Origin: an uncultured Bacilli bacterium
GTDB lineage: Bacteria > Bacillota_I > Bacilli_A > RF39 > UBA660
DNA: 10,718 bases
Direction: 5' to 3'
NCBI GenBank assembly: GCA_910580135.1
Contig: CAJTXC010000048.1
Span: forward strand, 1 to 10,718
The notes under the pieces are model-generated. The model made no database searches, had not been told where the DNA came from, and saw only the letters and a program-made list of their open reading frames with translations. How positions within the stretch are numbered: position 1 is the first letter of the stretch; the number at the start of each line of letters is the position of its first letter. Shown here in pieces: positions 1 to 7,885 of the stretch. The position numbers and the translations under genes were made by a program.

Positions 1-116
1 TTTTCATCAGAAGTGTAAAATTTATATCCTTTATTCTCAAACCTTTTATTAAATTTATCTATTGAATTTTTTAATATATTTAACTTTCTATTCATCTCCA
101 AATTTATTTTTTTCAT
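1..116 (-). CDS. Unrecognised protein, N-terminal part only (runs off left edge)
   Basis: An open frame starts at ATG 116-114 and stays open for 38 codons to the window edge. The start is well supported: reading the minus strand, AAGGGGGAT lies just before TATTATG, a near-ideal ribosome binding site and spacing, and a sigma-A-type promoter lies upstream (143-171). The visible peptide begins MKKINLEMNRKLNILKNSID and is rich in Lys, Asn and Ile. It has no signal peptide or membrane segment and could be the start of a helical protein. I recognise no family. The gene lies 56 bp downstream of the nifJ stop in the same orientation, but its own promoter suggests separate control. Confidence applies to the frame and start; the function is unknown. 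Confidence 0.7.
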   Translation of the reverse strand, partial: MKKINLEMNRKLNILKNSIDKFNKRFENKGYKFYTSDE

Positions 117-134
117 AATAATCCCCCTTTTGAA

Positions 135-151
135 TGCCATTTATAATGGCA
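135..151. promoter_or_regulatory. Operator-like palindrome over the -10 element
   Basis: TGCCATTTATAATGGCA is an inverted repeat with two perfect 6-bp arms (TGCCAT / ATGGCA) and a 5-bp centre. It covers the predicted -10 of the leftmost gene, the usual place for a repressor site. It is not a plausible terminator: on the minus strand the T-run comes before the hairpin, not after it. The regulator is unknown. Confidence 0.4.
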
Positions 152-171
152 AAAAAGAAAAGTATTGTCAA
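143..171 (-). promoter_or_regulatory. Sigma-A-type promoter for the leftmost gene
   Basis: On the minus strand a perfect -35 TTGACA (171-166) is followed by a 17-nt spacer and a -10 CATTAT (148-143). It begins directly after the nifJ stop codon and reads toward the ATG at 116. The -10 sits inside a 17-bp palindrome, described separately. Confidence 0.6.
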
Positions 172-172
172 A

Positions 173-3100
173 TTACTCTTCTTCTGATAACCTTTTATAA
201 TATTCAAATCTTTTCTTAGCAGATTCTTTATTTATTTCAAATAATTCTTTTGCTTTTTCTTCGTTAACTAATTTAGTCATAGCGTATCTATTTTCGTTAT
301 TTAAAAATTCTTCATATTTATCAAAGTTAGGATTTTTATAATCTAGATATAGCTTATCATCTTCTGAGCTATACCTAAATAATGGCCAGTACCCACTTTC
401 AACCGCTAACTTTTCCTCTTTGATACTATCTTTCATCCCTGATTTAATACCATGGGTTATACAAGGAGCATAAGCAATTATAATTGATGGTCCATTATGC
501 TTTTCAGCTTCCGTTAACGCTTTTATCGTTTGCTGCATATTGGCCCCCAAACTAACGTGTGCAACATAAACGTCATCATAAACCATTGCCATTCTAGCTA
601 AATCCTTTTTCTGTCCGTTTTTTCCGCTAGATGCAAATTTAGCAGTTGCACCACTTCTGGTTGACTTAGATTTTTGACCACCAGTATTTGAGTATACTTC
701 AGTATCTAAAACGAGTATGTTTACGTTTTCACCAGATGCTAAAACGTGATCTAACCCTCCATAACCAATATCATAAGCCCAACCATCTCCACCTATTATC
801 CAAGTAGACTTAGGTATTATGTATTTTTTTAGCCTTTCAGCCTGCATTGCCTCACTAAAATCAAAGTTATTAATTAAATCAGATGCTGCATCTATACTAT
901 CTTCGTTTTCTAACCACTTATTAACTAATGCTTCATTTTCCTCTGATAAATCACTGTTTTTAAATATCGTCTTTATCTTTTCCTTTTGAACCATATCACC
1001 TAGCTTGATACCTAAGCCAAACTCTGCATTATCTTCAAATAATGAGTTAGCCCAAGAAACGTTATATGGCATAGAAGGATGTGAAGCTCCATAAATTGAT
1101 GAACAACCAGTTGCGTTTGCAATTACTAATCTTTCTCCAAAAAGTTGCGTTAAAAGTTTAAGATAAGGGGTTTGACCACAACCTGCACATGCTCCTGAAA
1201 ACTCAAATAATGGTTTTTCAAACTGTGAACCCTTAATCGTATTTTTAGGAACTATGTTTTTATTTTCTACTGTTTCAAAAATCATACTAACATTTTTTCT
1301 TGTTTGTTTAACAGCTTCCTTCATTAAGATAGCTTTTTCTTTAGCAGGACATACTTCCGCACAAACACCGCATCCAGTGCAGTCTTCTTTTGATATTGCC
1401 ATGTAAAAATATAAATCTTTTTTACCAGGTATGTTTAAAACTTTACCATCTAAATTAAACTTTTTAACTTCATCTTCAGTTAAAACAAACGGACGTATTA
1501 CAGCATGAGGACAAGCTAGCGCGCACATGTTACATTGTATGCAGTTTTCCTTATTCCAGCAAGGAAGCATTTCTGCAATATCCCTTTTTTCTAATTTAGA
1601 AGTTGCAGGATCAAACGAACCATCTTTATGTTTTATAAAATCCTTAACCGTTAATTCATTACCTTTTAATCTAGATGCATATTTAAGTATTTTATCATTA
1701 ATTAAATTTGGTTTTGAATTATCCTCTTCCGTTAATGATGTCATGTTTATTTCTACGCTATTTAAAGCATTATCTACTTCTAAGATTGCATGTAAGTTAG
1801 CATCTACTATTTCTTTACCTTTTTTAGTAAATTTCTTTATTATTTGGTCTTTTATTTTATTAACAATAAGTTCATAACTTACTAAGTTAGCAACCTTAAA
1901 TATAGCAGTTTCTACTATCATACTTATCTTATTTGGAATGTTATTTTTCTTAGCGATAGAAAAAGCATCTATTACGTACATTTTTATTTCTTTATCTATT
2001 ATCGTTTTCTTTACTTTATTGGGTAAAAATTTAATTAGTTCATCACCTTTTAGAGAAGATACTAAAATAAATGTTCCACCCTTTTTTATTTGGTCTACAA
2101 TATCATACTTAAGCAAGTAAGAATCTTTTGTACACACGAGTAAGTTCGCACTGTTAACATAATATGGTCTATTAATTTCTTCTTTTGCTACTCTTAAATG
2201 AGAAATAGTCACACCACCTGATTTTTTAGAATCATACTGAAAATATCCTTGTACGAAAGCATCTGTGTAGTTACCTAATATCGTAATGATATCTTTTGAT
2301 GCGGTTACCATACCATCTGAACCATAACCATATACAAGTATTTCTCTTGTTCCTTTATGTTTTATTTTGTAATCAGGAACAGAAATACTCTTATTTGTTA
2401 AATCATCTTCTATTCCAACCGTAAATCCATTAAAGTTATTTGGATTATCTAAAAAGTCAAACACGCCTTTTATACATGCAGCATCCGTATTCTTACTAGA
2501 TAAACCATATCTTCCACCGATTATTTTAGGAGGAAGATCTTTTCCCTGATACATAGAGCATACATCTAAATATAAAGGTTCCCCTGCTGATCCTGGTTCT
2601 TTTGTTCTATCCAATACCGCAATTTTTTTAGCAGTCTTAGGAATTACATCAAAGAAATATTTTTTACTAAATGGTCTATATAAATGAACTTCTACTAATC
2701 CTAAGCCTTCTTCATTATCTACCACTTCTCTTATGGTATCACAAACAGAACCCATTGCAACTATTACCTTGGTAGCATATTTATCTCCGTAATAATTAAA
2801 TGGTTTATAATCTTTACCAGTTATTTCATTTATCTTTTTCATATAATCATTTACAACGTCTGGCATTTTATCATAGTTTATATTTCTAGCTTCCGTATTT
2901 TGAAAATATATGTCATCGTTTTCCGTTGTTCCACGAATAACTTTTTTTGCTATTAAACTATTATCCTTAAACTCTTCTAAGGCTTTTCTATTAATTAAAT
3001 ACTTTAAGTCTTTACCATCTAATACTTCTATTTTTTTTAGTTCATGAGAAGTTCTAAAACCGTCAAAAAAGTTCATTACTGGCATACTATTTTCAATTGA

Positions 3101-3574
3101 CGATAAATAAGATACCGCCGTTAAGTTCATAACATCTTGTACGTTTGAAGATGCTATCATTGCAAAACCAGTAGTTCTTGCCGCATAAACATCTTGATGA
3201 TCACCTAAAATACTTAAAGCATGAGTAGCTAAACTTCTTGCGGCAACGTTTATAACACAAGGAAGACATTCACCTGCAATCTTATACATACTTGGCATCA
3301 TAAGCAGTAATCCTTGTGATGCTGTATAAGTAGTTGCTAAAGTTCCAGCTTGAAGTGCACCGTGTACTAAGCCAATCGCCCCTGCTTCACTTTGCATTTC
3401 TACTACTTTAACTGGTGTTCCATACAAATTATTAAATCCTTTGCTTGATAACTCATCTACTTTCTCAGCCATGGAAGAAGCTGGAGTTATTGGATAAATC
3501 CCCGCCATTTCACTAAATAAATAAGAAACATAACTACATGCTTCATTTCCGTCCATAACCTTGTATCTTTTCAT
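173..3574 (-). CDS. nifJ: Pyruvate:ferredoxin (flavodoxin) oxidoreductase
   Basis: Cytoplasmic single-chain PFOR. It converts pyruvate and CoA to acetyl-CoA and CO2, passing electrons to ferredoxin or flavodoxin. It is 1133 residues from the chosen start, normal for the family. Visible parts: an N-terminal pyrimidine-binding domain with PITPASS (Thr30), QSEAGA (Glu63) and AARS (Arg113), which match known PFOR active-site positions; a central domain with GYGSDGMV near 417; a two-cluster ferredoxin domain with Cys678/681/684/688 and Cys732/735/738/742; and a C-terminal TPP domain with proximal-cluster cysteines 796, 799, 824 and 1038 and the GDG...N motif (Asp930, Asn963). All eight ferredoxin and four proximal cysteines are present, so it should be active. 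An ATG six codons upstream (3592) is rejected: GAGGGTG sits 5 nt before the ATG at 3574, and the predicted transcription start lies near 3590. Confidence 0.97.
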   Translation of the reverse strand: MKRYKVMDGNEACSYVSYLFSEMAGIYPITPASSMAEKVDELSSKGFNNLYGTPVKVVEMQSEAGAIGLVHGALQAGTLATTYTASQGLLLMMPSMYKIAGECLPCVINVAARSLATHALSILGDHQDVYAARTTGFAMIASSNVQDVMNLTAVSYLSSIENSMPVMNFFDGFRTSHELKKIEVLDGKDLKYLINRKALEEFKDNSLIAKKVIRGTTENDDIYFQNTEARNINYDKMPDVVNDYMKKINEITGKDYKPFNYYGDKYATKVIVAMGSVCDTIREVVDNEEGLGLVEVHLYRPFSKKYFFDVIPKTAKKIAVLDRTKEPGSAGEPLYLDVCSMYQGKDLPPKIIGGRYGLSSKNTDAACIKGVFDFLDNPNNFNGFTVGIEDDLTNKSISVPDYKIKHKGTREILVYGYGSDGMVTASKDIITILGNYTDAFVQGYFQYDSKKSGGVTISHLRVAKEEINRPYYVNSANLLVCTKDSYLLKYDIVDQIKKGGTFILVSSLKGDELIKFLPNKVKKTIIDKEIKMYVIDAFSIAKKNNIPNKISMIVETAIFKVANLVSYELIVNKIKDQIIKKFTKKGKEIVDANLHAILEVDNALNSVEINMTSLTEEDNSKPNLINDKILKYASRLKGNELTVKDFIKHKDGSFDPATSKLEKRDIAEMLPCWNKENCIQCNMCALACPHAVIRPFVLTEDEVKKFNLDGKVLNIPGKKDLYFYMAISKEDCTGCGVCAEVCPAKEKAILMKEAVKQTRKNVSMIFETVENKNIVPKNTIKGSQFEKPLFEFSGACAGCGQTPYLKLLTQLFGERLVIANATGCSSIYGASHPSMPYNVSWANSLFEDNAEFGLGIKLGDMVQKEKIKTIFKNSDLSEENEALVNKWLENEDSIDAASDLINNFDFSEAMQAERLKKYIIPKSTWIIGGDGWAYDIGYGGLDHVLASGENVNILVLDTEVYSNTGGQKSKSTRSGATAKFASSGKNGQKKDLARMAMVYDDVYVAHVSLGANMQQTIKALTEAEKHNGPSIIIAYAPCITHGIKSGMKDSIKEEKLAVESGYWPLFRYSSEDDKLYLDYKNPNFDKYEEFLNNENRYAMTKLVNEEKAKELFEINKESAKKRFEYYKRLSEEE

Positions 3575-3596
3575 ATTTACACCCTCTAACATAATA

Positions 3597-3605
3597 ATTA
3601 TACCA
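3597..3605 (-). promoter_or_regulatory. nifJ extended -10 promoter
   Basis: On the minus strand a perfect TATAAT (3602-3597) is preceded by TGG, giving an extended -10 (TGn). The -35 is poor (TTTTAA at 17 nt). Transcription would begin near 3590, leaving a leader of about 16 nt that just holds the GAGGGTG ribosome binding site before ATG 3574. Confidence 0.6.
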
Positions 3606-3636
3606 TTATTAATTCTATTTTAAAAGGTGTTAAAAG

Positions 3637-3665
3637 TTGCCATTTAAACCTTTTTATGATATAGT
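3637..3665 (+). promoter_or_regulatory. Promoter of the HipA-like kinase operon
   Basis: -35 TTGCCA (3637-3642), a 17-nt spacer, and -10 TATAGT (3660-3665): five of six consensus bases in each box. It is divergent from the nifJ promoter, with about 60 bp between the two -10 boxes. The leader to ATG 3693 is about 20 nt and contains GAGGTGG. Confidence 0.65.
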
Positions 3666-3692
3666 ATTTAACCAATAAATGAGGTGGAATTT

Positions 3693-4613
3693 ATGCTGGA
3701 AAAAGTTATAAATATACTAACAGATAACAATATATATGAAAACGAGGCCCCTTTAATACTTTCAAGAAGTAACAATCTAGAAGAATTTTTTAATAACTTT
3801 AATATTGCATCATTTAAAAATCAAAAAAACATATTTAATCAAAACATCCAAAGAGATAAAAATGGGTTTATAAACTTAGAAGATTTTCCTTTTATTTATT
3901 CCAATAAAATAGAAAACGTAAGAAATAGTTGGCTTTTATTTAATAATGGTGCTAGAGTTTTATTAAAAAATGATATAGAAAACAGAGAAATTGAACAAGA
4001 ACTTATGATTATGTATTTCTTAAAATCTTTAAATATAGCATGCGCGAGTTATGAACCTGTTTTACTTAATGGGAATAAGTATCTTGCTACTCCATCATTA
4101 TTAAAACTTGATGAAAAATTTATAGATCCTGAATATAGTACAAACATTGGAGTTGCTTATAATGAAGCTAAAAAATATAATAATGAACTTCACTATTTGA
4201 AAACAGTATTTGCAGACTTAATTTATGGTGGCACAGATAGATTTCCAGGTAATTATAAATTAATCAAAAATAAAAACACATCTGAAATTAGAACATGTCC
4301 ATTATTAGATAATGCAGAATATTTATTCGAGAAAAATTTTAATGAATATACTCCTCACTTAGAAAACGGTAGCTATGATATTAATGAAATAATTAGTTAT
4401 TTATTAAACTATGAAGCTATAATGCACTGGGTAATTAATCCTGTTAAAAAAACTAACTTACAAAATATTGCAGAAAGACTAAAACGAGAAAAAAATTTTA
4501 TAGTAAGTAATATTACTTATAAAAGGTTTGAAAATTATTTCAAAGATAGCGAAGCTGTTATAAACGAAGAATTAAAAAACAAAGGATCAAACAAAAGAAT
4601 AAAATTAACATAG
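3693..4613 (+). CDS. HipA-like kinase-fold protein, first of a tandem pair
   Basis: 306 residues, predicted cytoplasmic, with no signal or membrane segment. The kinase signature is read from motifs: a strand ending in the candidate ATP-binding Lys92 (VLLK), an acidic helix with Glu103, the catalytic-loop pattern DRFPGN (Asp182 and Asn187, five residues apart as in HipA D-x-H-x-x-N) and a metal-ligand Asp206 in PLLDN, 24 residues after Asp182. HipA family members phosphorylate proteins such as glutamyl-tRNA synthetase; the target here is unknown. The family's usual His in the catalytic loop is Phe. The HipA-type N-terminal subdomain is not recognisable and no HipB gene is adjacent. The start is ATG 3693 with GAGGTGG 5 nt upstream; a GTG at 3684 lies inside that ribosome binding site. 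The next gene is a paralog, 9 nt downstream. A CtkA-like stand-alone kinase is the nearest concept I know. Kinase fold fairly sure, biological role not. Confidence 0.7.
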   Translation: MLEKVINILTDNNIYENEAPLILSRSNNLEEFFNNFNIASFKNQKNIFNQNIQRDKNGFINLEDFPFIYSNKIENVRNSWLLFNNGARVLLKNDIENREIEQELMIMYFLKSLNIACASYEPVLLNGNKYLATPSLLKLDEKFIDPEYSTNIGVAYNEAKKYNNELHYLKTVFADLIYGGTDRFPGNYKLIKNKNTSEIRTCPLLDNAEYLFEKNFNEYTPHLENGSYDINEIISYLLNYEAIMHWVINPVKKTNLQNIAERLKREKNFIVSNITYKRFENYFKDSEAVINEELKNKGSNKRIKLT

Positions 4614-4622
4614 GTGATAATT

Positions 4623-5513
4623 ATGGTTAATAACGAAATAAATGAAATTTTAGAAAAGAATAGAATTTTAAATGATGATTATAATCTTGTTGAAGTAAAT
4701 AATAAAGAGGAATTCTTAAAAAATTACAAATTTAATAGAACAGATATTCATAAAATTCCAAAAGGTATAGTAAGGAATAATAATGGATTTCTTATATTAG
4801 ACAACGTTCCGTTCGTAAGTAATTTCTATTTAGGAGATGGTCATAATCAATCATATTGGTTATTATTATCTAACGGTAGCAAAATATTTTTAAAATCTGT
4901 TGAGTATGATGAGATTTGTATGGAATTACTGTTTCAGGAATTAGCCAATTCTTTAGATATTCCATCGGCAAAATATGATGTAGCAACTTTGAATGACAAA
5001 ATATATTTAGCTAGTAATTGTTTTATATCAACTGAAGATTTAATATTCGATTATTATGATGTTGAAAGAAAAAAAGAAGTACTAATAGAAGATCTAATGC
5101 TTAAGGCATGTGAAATAAAACAAGAACAGTTTGTAAAAGAAATGCTTACTATAGATTTATTAACAAATCACAAAGATAGATTTCCTTATAACTTTAGAAC
5201 AATATTAAGAAACAAACAAAATATAATATGTCCTTTATATGATAATGGTTTATGTGGATTAGATGAAAAAGTTAGAAAAGGATATATTTTACCCACCTAT
5301 CAAGGCTCTAATAATTTTATAGATATTATCTCATTTTTATTAACAGATGAACATTATAGAAATTGGTGTCTAAACTACGTAATAAAAGAAGATGTTTCTT
5401 TATATAAAGGTAAAATACTTATGGAAAAAGGAATCTGTATAGATCAAGATATTAATGATATATTTATAGAAAATGTAAATAATGGTCAATCATTAATAAT
5501 TAAAAAACTTTAA
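4623..5513 (+). CDS. HipA-like kinase-fold protein, second of a tandem pair
   Basis: 296 residues, a diverged paralog of the gene before it. Shared landmarks in the same order: NNGFLILDNVPF near 53-64, a WLLLSNG strand leading to Lys91, an acidic helix with Glu101, the catalytic loop KDRFPYN (Asp185, Asn190) and PLYDNG (Asp207, 22 residues on). The Phe in place of the catalytic-loop His is conserved between the paralogs, so it is unlikely to be random decay. The start is ATG 4623: AGGTGA lies 5 nt upstream, overlapping the end of the previous gene, whereas a GTG at 4614 is part of that ribosome binding site. The 9-nt gap points to one transcript and possible translational coupling. Transcription ends at the hairpin at 5512-5549. 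The C-terminal 80 residues carry no motif I recognise. Substrate unknown. Confidence 0.68.
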   Translation: MVNNEINEILEKNRILNDDYNLVEVNNKEEFLKNYKFNRTDIHKIPKGIVRNNNGFLILDNVPFVSNFYLGDGHNQSYWLLLSNGSKIFLKSVEYDEICMELLFQELANSLDIPSAKYDVATLNDKIYLASNCFISTEDLIFDYYDVERKKEVLIEDLMLKACEIKQEQFVKEMLTIDLLTNHKDRFPYNFRTILRNKQNIICPLYDNGLCGLDEKVRKGYILPTYQGSNNFIDIISFLLTDEHYRNWCLNYVIKEDVSLYKGKILMEKGICIDQDINDIFIENVNNGQSLIIKKL

Positions 5514-5549
5514 AAAAATAGTTAGTAAATTAATACTAACTATTTTTTC
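5512..5549. terminator. Bidirectional terminator between the kinase operon and typA
   Basis: A 10-bp perfect stem ATAGTTAGTA / TACTAACTAT with a 6-nt loop, preceded by an A-run and followed by six Ts. It can therefore end transcription from both sides. The typA stop codon (5538-5536) lies inside the right arm and the kinase stop (5511-5513) abuts the left A-run, a very compact convergent junction. Confidence 0.85.
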
Positions 5550-7350
5550 TTGAATCAAATTTCTTTCTTTCTTCTGTATTTAAAATTCTTTTTCTTAATC
5601 TAAAGTTTTCTGGAGTAATTTCTACTAATTCATCTGAATTAATATAATCTAAACATCTTTCTAATGTAAGTAATCTAGGTCTTTTTAATACTACAGTATG
5701 ATCTTTACCAGCACTTCTTGTATTAGTTTGTTGTTTTTGTTTTACAACGTTTACAGCCAAATCATTTTCTCTGGTGTTTTCACCAACGATCATTCCTTCA
5801 TAAACTTCAGCACCTGGTTCAATAAACATAACACCACGGTCTTCTAACCCGCCAAGACCATAAGCTGATGCTTTACCATTCTCCATTGAAACTAATACAC
5901 CTAATTTTCTTTCTCCTACAACTGCATCTGCCATAGGCATGTATTCCTTAAACGTATGGTTGATTATTCCATAACCTTTAGTCATTGTCATAAAATCAGT
6001 CATGAAACCAATTAATCCACGAGATGGAATTGTATAATTAAGTCTTACTTGGTTTTGATTATTAGTCATATTAACCATAGTTCCACCACGAACACCTAAA
6101 GCTTCTATAACAGGTCCTACGTTTTCTTCTGGAACTTCTAATTGTAAATCTTCATATGGTTCACATTTAACACCATCTACTTCTTTAACAATTACTTCAG
6201 GTTTTGAAACTTGCATTTCATAACCTTCTCTTCTCATGTTTTCAATTAATATTGATAGATGAAGTTCACCACGACCTGATACTATCCAACTTTCAGTATC
6301 ATTTGGAACCACTCTTAAAGACACGTCTTTCTGAGTTTCCTTCATTAATCTTTCTTCTAATTTTCTTGCTGTTACAAACTTACCTTCACGACCAGCAAAT
6401 GGAGAGTTATTAACCCCAAATGTCATTTGTAAAGTTGGTTCATCTATTCTAAGCACTGGAAGAGCTTCTTCTTTTCCTGCCGTACAAACTGTTTCACCTA
6501 CTGATATATCAGGTAACCCTGCAATTGCAACTATTTCACCTGCATGTGCTTCTTTTATTTCAATTCTTTTAAGGCCAAGAAATCCAAATAACTTTTGAAT
6601 TCTAAATTGCTTTACAGTTCCATCTAGTCTAACACATGATACGTTTTCATTTTCTTTTATTGTTCCTCTAGCAATACGCCCAATACCAATTCTACCAACA
6701 TAGTCGTTATAATCAAGTAATGCTGGTTGGAATTGTAATGGTGATTCACTATCTGTATCAGGTCCAGGAATATTATTAACTATCATATCAAATACTGGAT
6801 CCATCGTGTGTTTTTGAGTACTTATATCTTTATCTAAACTTGAAGTACCATTTAATGCTGAAGCATATACAACTGGGAATTCTAATTGTTCGTCATTTGC
6901 ACCTAGTTCAATAAATAATTCTAATACCTCATCTAATACTTCATTTATTCTAGTAGATGGCTTATCAACCTTATTTATAACAACAATTGGTTTTACTCCG
7001 GCTTCTAATGCTTTTTTTAGCACGAATCTTGTTTGAGGCATAGTTCCTTCATAAGCATCAACAACAAGTAAAACACCATCAACCATGTGCATTATTCTTT
7101 CTACTTCACCACCAAAGTCAGCGTGACCTGGAGTGTCTAAAATATTAATTCTATAATCCTTATAATTAATAGCTGTTGTTTTAGCAAGGATTGTTATTCC
7201 TCTTTCCTTTTCAATATCATTTGAATCCATTGCTCTTATTTGTACTTCTTCATTTTCTCTAAAAGTTCCAGATTGTTTTAATAATTCATCAACAAGAGTT
7301 GTTTTCCCATGGTCAACATGGGCAATAATTGCAACGTTTCTTATTTCCAT
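5536..7350 (-). CDS. typA: Translational GTPase TypA/BipA
   Basis: 604 residues, close to the usual length of about 610. It is a ribosome-binding GTPase of the EF-G/LepA superfamily, linked to 50S subunit assembly and growth under stress or cold. Visible motifs: G1 AHVDHGKT (10-17), G2 RGIT (50-53), G3 DTPGH (72-76), G4 NKVD (126-129) and G5 SAL (164-166). These are followed by a domain-II barrel, EF-G-like domains III and V, and the TypA-specific C-terminal part with SRGLIGF and the GLGGLEDRG stretch. The start is ATG 7350, with GAAGGTG 6 nt before it and an extended -10 promoter at 7382-7390. All key GTPase residues are intact. It is transcribed alone, convergent with the kinase operon and divergent from the HNH gene. 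It is a chromosomal core gene, so the prophage boundary must lie to its right. Confidence 0.98.
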   Translation of the reverse strand: MEIRNVAIIAHVDHGKTTLVDELLKQSGTFRENEEVQIRAMDSNDIEKERGITILAKTTAINYKDYRINILDTPGHADFGGEVERIMHMVDGVLLVVDAYEGTMPQTRFVLKKALEAGVKPIVVINKVDKPSTRINEVLDEVLELFIELGANDEQLEFPVVYASALNGTSSLDKDISTQKHTMDPVFDMIVNNIPGPDTDSESPLQFQPALLDYNDYVGRIGIGRIARGTIKENENVSCVRLDGTVKQFRIQKLFGFLGLKRIEIKEAHAGEIVAIAGLPDISVGETVCTAGKEEALPVLRIDEPTLQMTFGVNNSPFAGREGKFVTARKLEERLMKETQKDVSLRVVPNDTESWIVSGRGELHLSILIENMRREGYEMQVSKPEVIVKEVDGVKCEPYEDLQLEVPEENVGPVIEALGVRGGTMVNMTNNQNQVRLNYTIPSRGLIGFMTDFMTMTKGYGIINHTFKEYMPMADAVVGERKLGVLVSMENGKASAYGLGGLEDRGVMFIEPGAEVYEGMIVGENTRENDLAVNVVKQKQQTNTRSAGKDHTVVLKRPRLLTLERCLDYINSDELVEITPENFRLRKRILNTEERKKFDSRKNS

Positions 7351-7381
7351 AACTTACACCTTCTTTTTTTCTAACTTGTTA

Positions 7382-7390
7382 ATTATAGCA
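7382..7390 (-). promoter_or_regulatory. typA extended -10 promoter
   Basis: On the minus strand TGC precedes a perfect TATAAT (7387-7382), making an extended -10. No good -35 is seen at 17 nt. The predicted start near 7375 gives a leader of about 25 nt before ATG 7350. Confidence 0.6.
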
Positions 7391-7434
7391 CAAAAGTAAA
7401 TTAAAAGCTATATATTGTTATTTGTAGTAATTAC

Positions 7435-7474
7435 AAGTACTTTGATGTAATATAAAGTACAATAATGTAATACA
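7435..7474. repeat. 20-bp tandem repeat, two copies
   Basis: Two adjacent 20-bp units, 7435-7454 and 7455-7474, share 16 of 20 positions; AAGTAC and ATGTAATA are identical in both. The 20-bp period is close to two helical turns, so the copies would lie on one DNA face, as operator sites often do. The repeat is upstream of both typA and the HNH gene, so either could be the target. No convincing promoter for the HNH gene could be fixed here. Confidence 0.5.
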
Positions 7475-7522
7475 TTTCCAAGTTCTTAGTCACTATTTAG
7501 TACCTAGAAATGAGGTATAAAT

Positions 7523-7852
7523 ATGAAAACAAAACGAAGTAAGGCTACTGATATAAGTATGTCAGTAAAAAGAAAGGTTTGGGAGAGAGATAATGGTTGC
7601 TGTGTAATTTGTGGCAATAATTATAACGTTATGCCAAACGCTCATTACATACCACGTAGTAAAGGTGGTTTAGGTATAGAACAAAATATTTTTACAGCTT
7701 GTACTAGATTAACAAAAAATGACTGTCATTATAAATTTGATAATGGTACAAAAGAGGAAAAAGAAATATTAAGAAAAATTGTAAAAGATTATTTGCTTTC
7801 TATTTACTCTGACTGGAACGAAGATAGTTTGTTTTATAAAAATAAGCACTAA
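7523..7852 (+). CDS. Small HNH-family endonuclease
   Basis: 109 residues. An N-terminal basic stretch is followed by a zinc-binding HNH fold: Cys27-x2-Cys30, His41 in the AHYIPRSKGG motif (the general base position), Asn55, Cys60 and the Cys68-His69 pair. HNH proteins of this size nick or cut DNA; many are phage-encoded and some act in packaging or as free-standing homing enzymes. The start is ATG 7523 with GAGGT about 7 nt upstream. It lies on the opposite strand to the phage late genes and converges on their terminator, so it could be a phage edge gene (moron) or a host gene next to the integration site. The C-terminal 35 residues look helical and basic and carry no known motif. The catalytic motif looks complete. 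Confidence 0.85.
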   Translation: MKTKRSKATDISMSVKRKVWERDNGCCVICGNNYNVMPNAHYIPRSKGGLGIEQNIFTACTRLTKNDCHYKFDNGTKEEKEILRKIVKDYLLSIYSDWNEDSLFYKNKH

Positions 7853-7885
7853 ACTATAAGTTGTTTAATTAAAAATTTTAGACAC

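Noticed and set aside
135..151. Reading the 135-151 palindrome as the nifJ terminator
   Set aside because: On the minus strand the T-run precedes the hairpin and only two Ts follow it; on the plus strand an A-run follows. It fits an operator better.
3575..3592. Upstream ATG giving six extra nifJ residues
   Set aside because: The ribosome binding site GAGGGTG lies between this ATG and the one at 3574, the predicted transcription start is near 3590, and PFOR homologs begin with the M-K-x-x-x-x-M-D-G-N-E-A pattern of the later start.
3622..3650. Rex-type redox operator upstream of nifJ (GGTGTTAAA ... TTTAAACC)
   Set aside because: The arms are imperfect and the spacing is longer than the known TTGTTAA-n4-TTAACAA site, so it does not match.
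3684..3692. GTG start for the first HipA-like gene (and GTG 4614 for the second)
   Set aside because: Both GTG codons are part of the Shine-Dalgarno sequences (GAGGTGG and TAGGTGAT) that serve the ATGs at 3693 and 4623.
3601..5520. HipBA toxin-antitoxin operon
   Set aside because: No helix-turn-helix HipB-like gene is adjacent, and both genes are kinase-like paralogs; only the kinase resemblance is retained.
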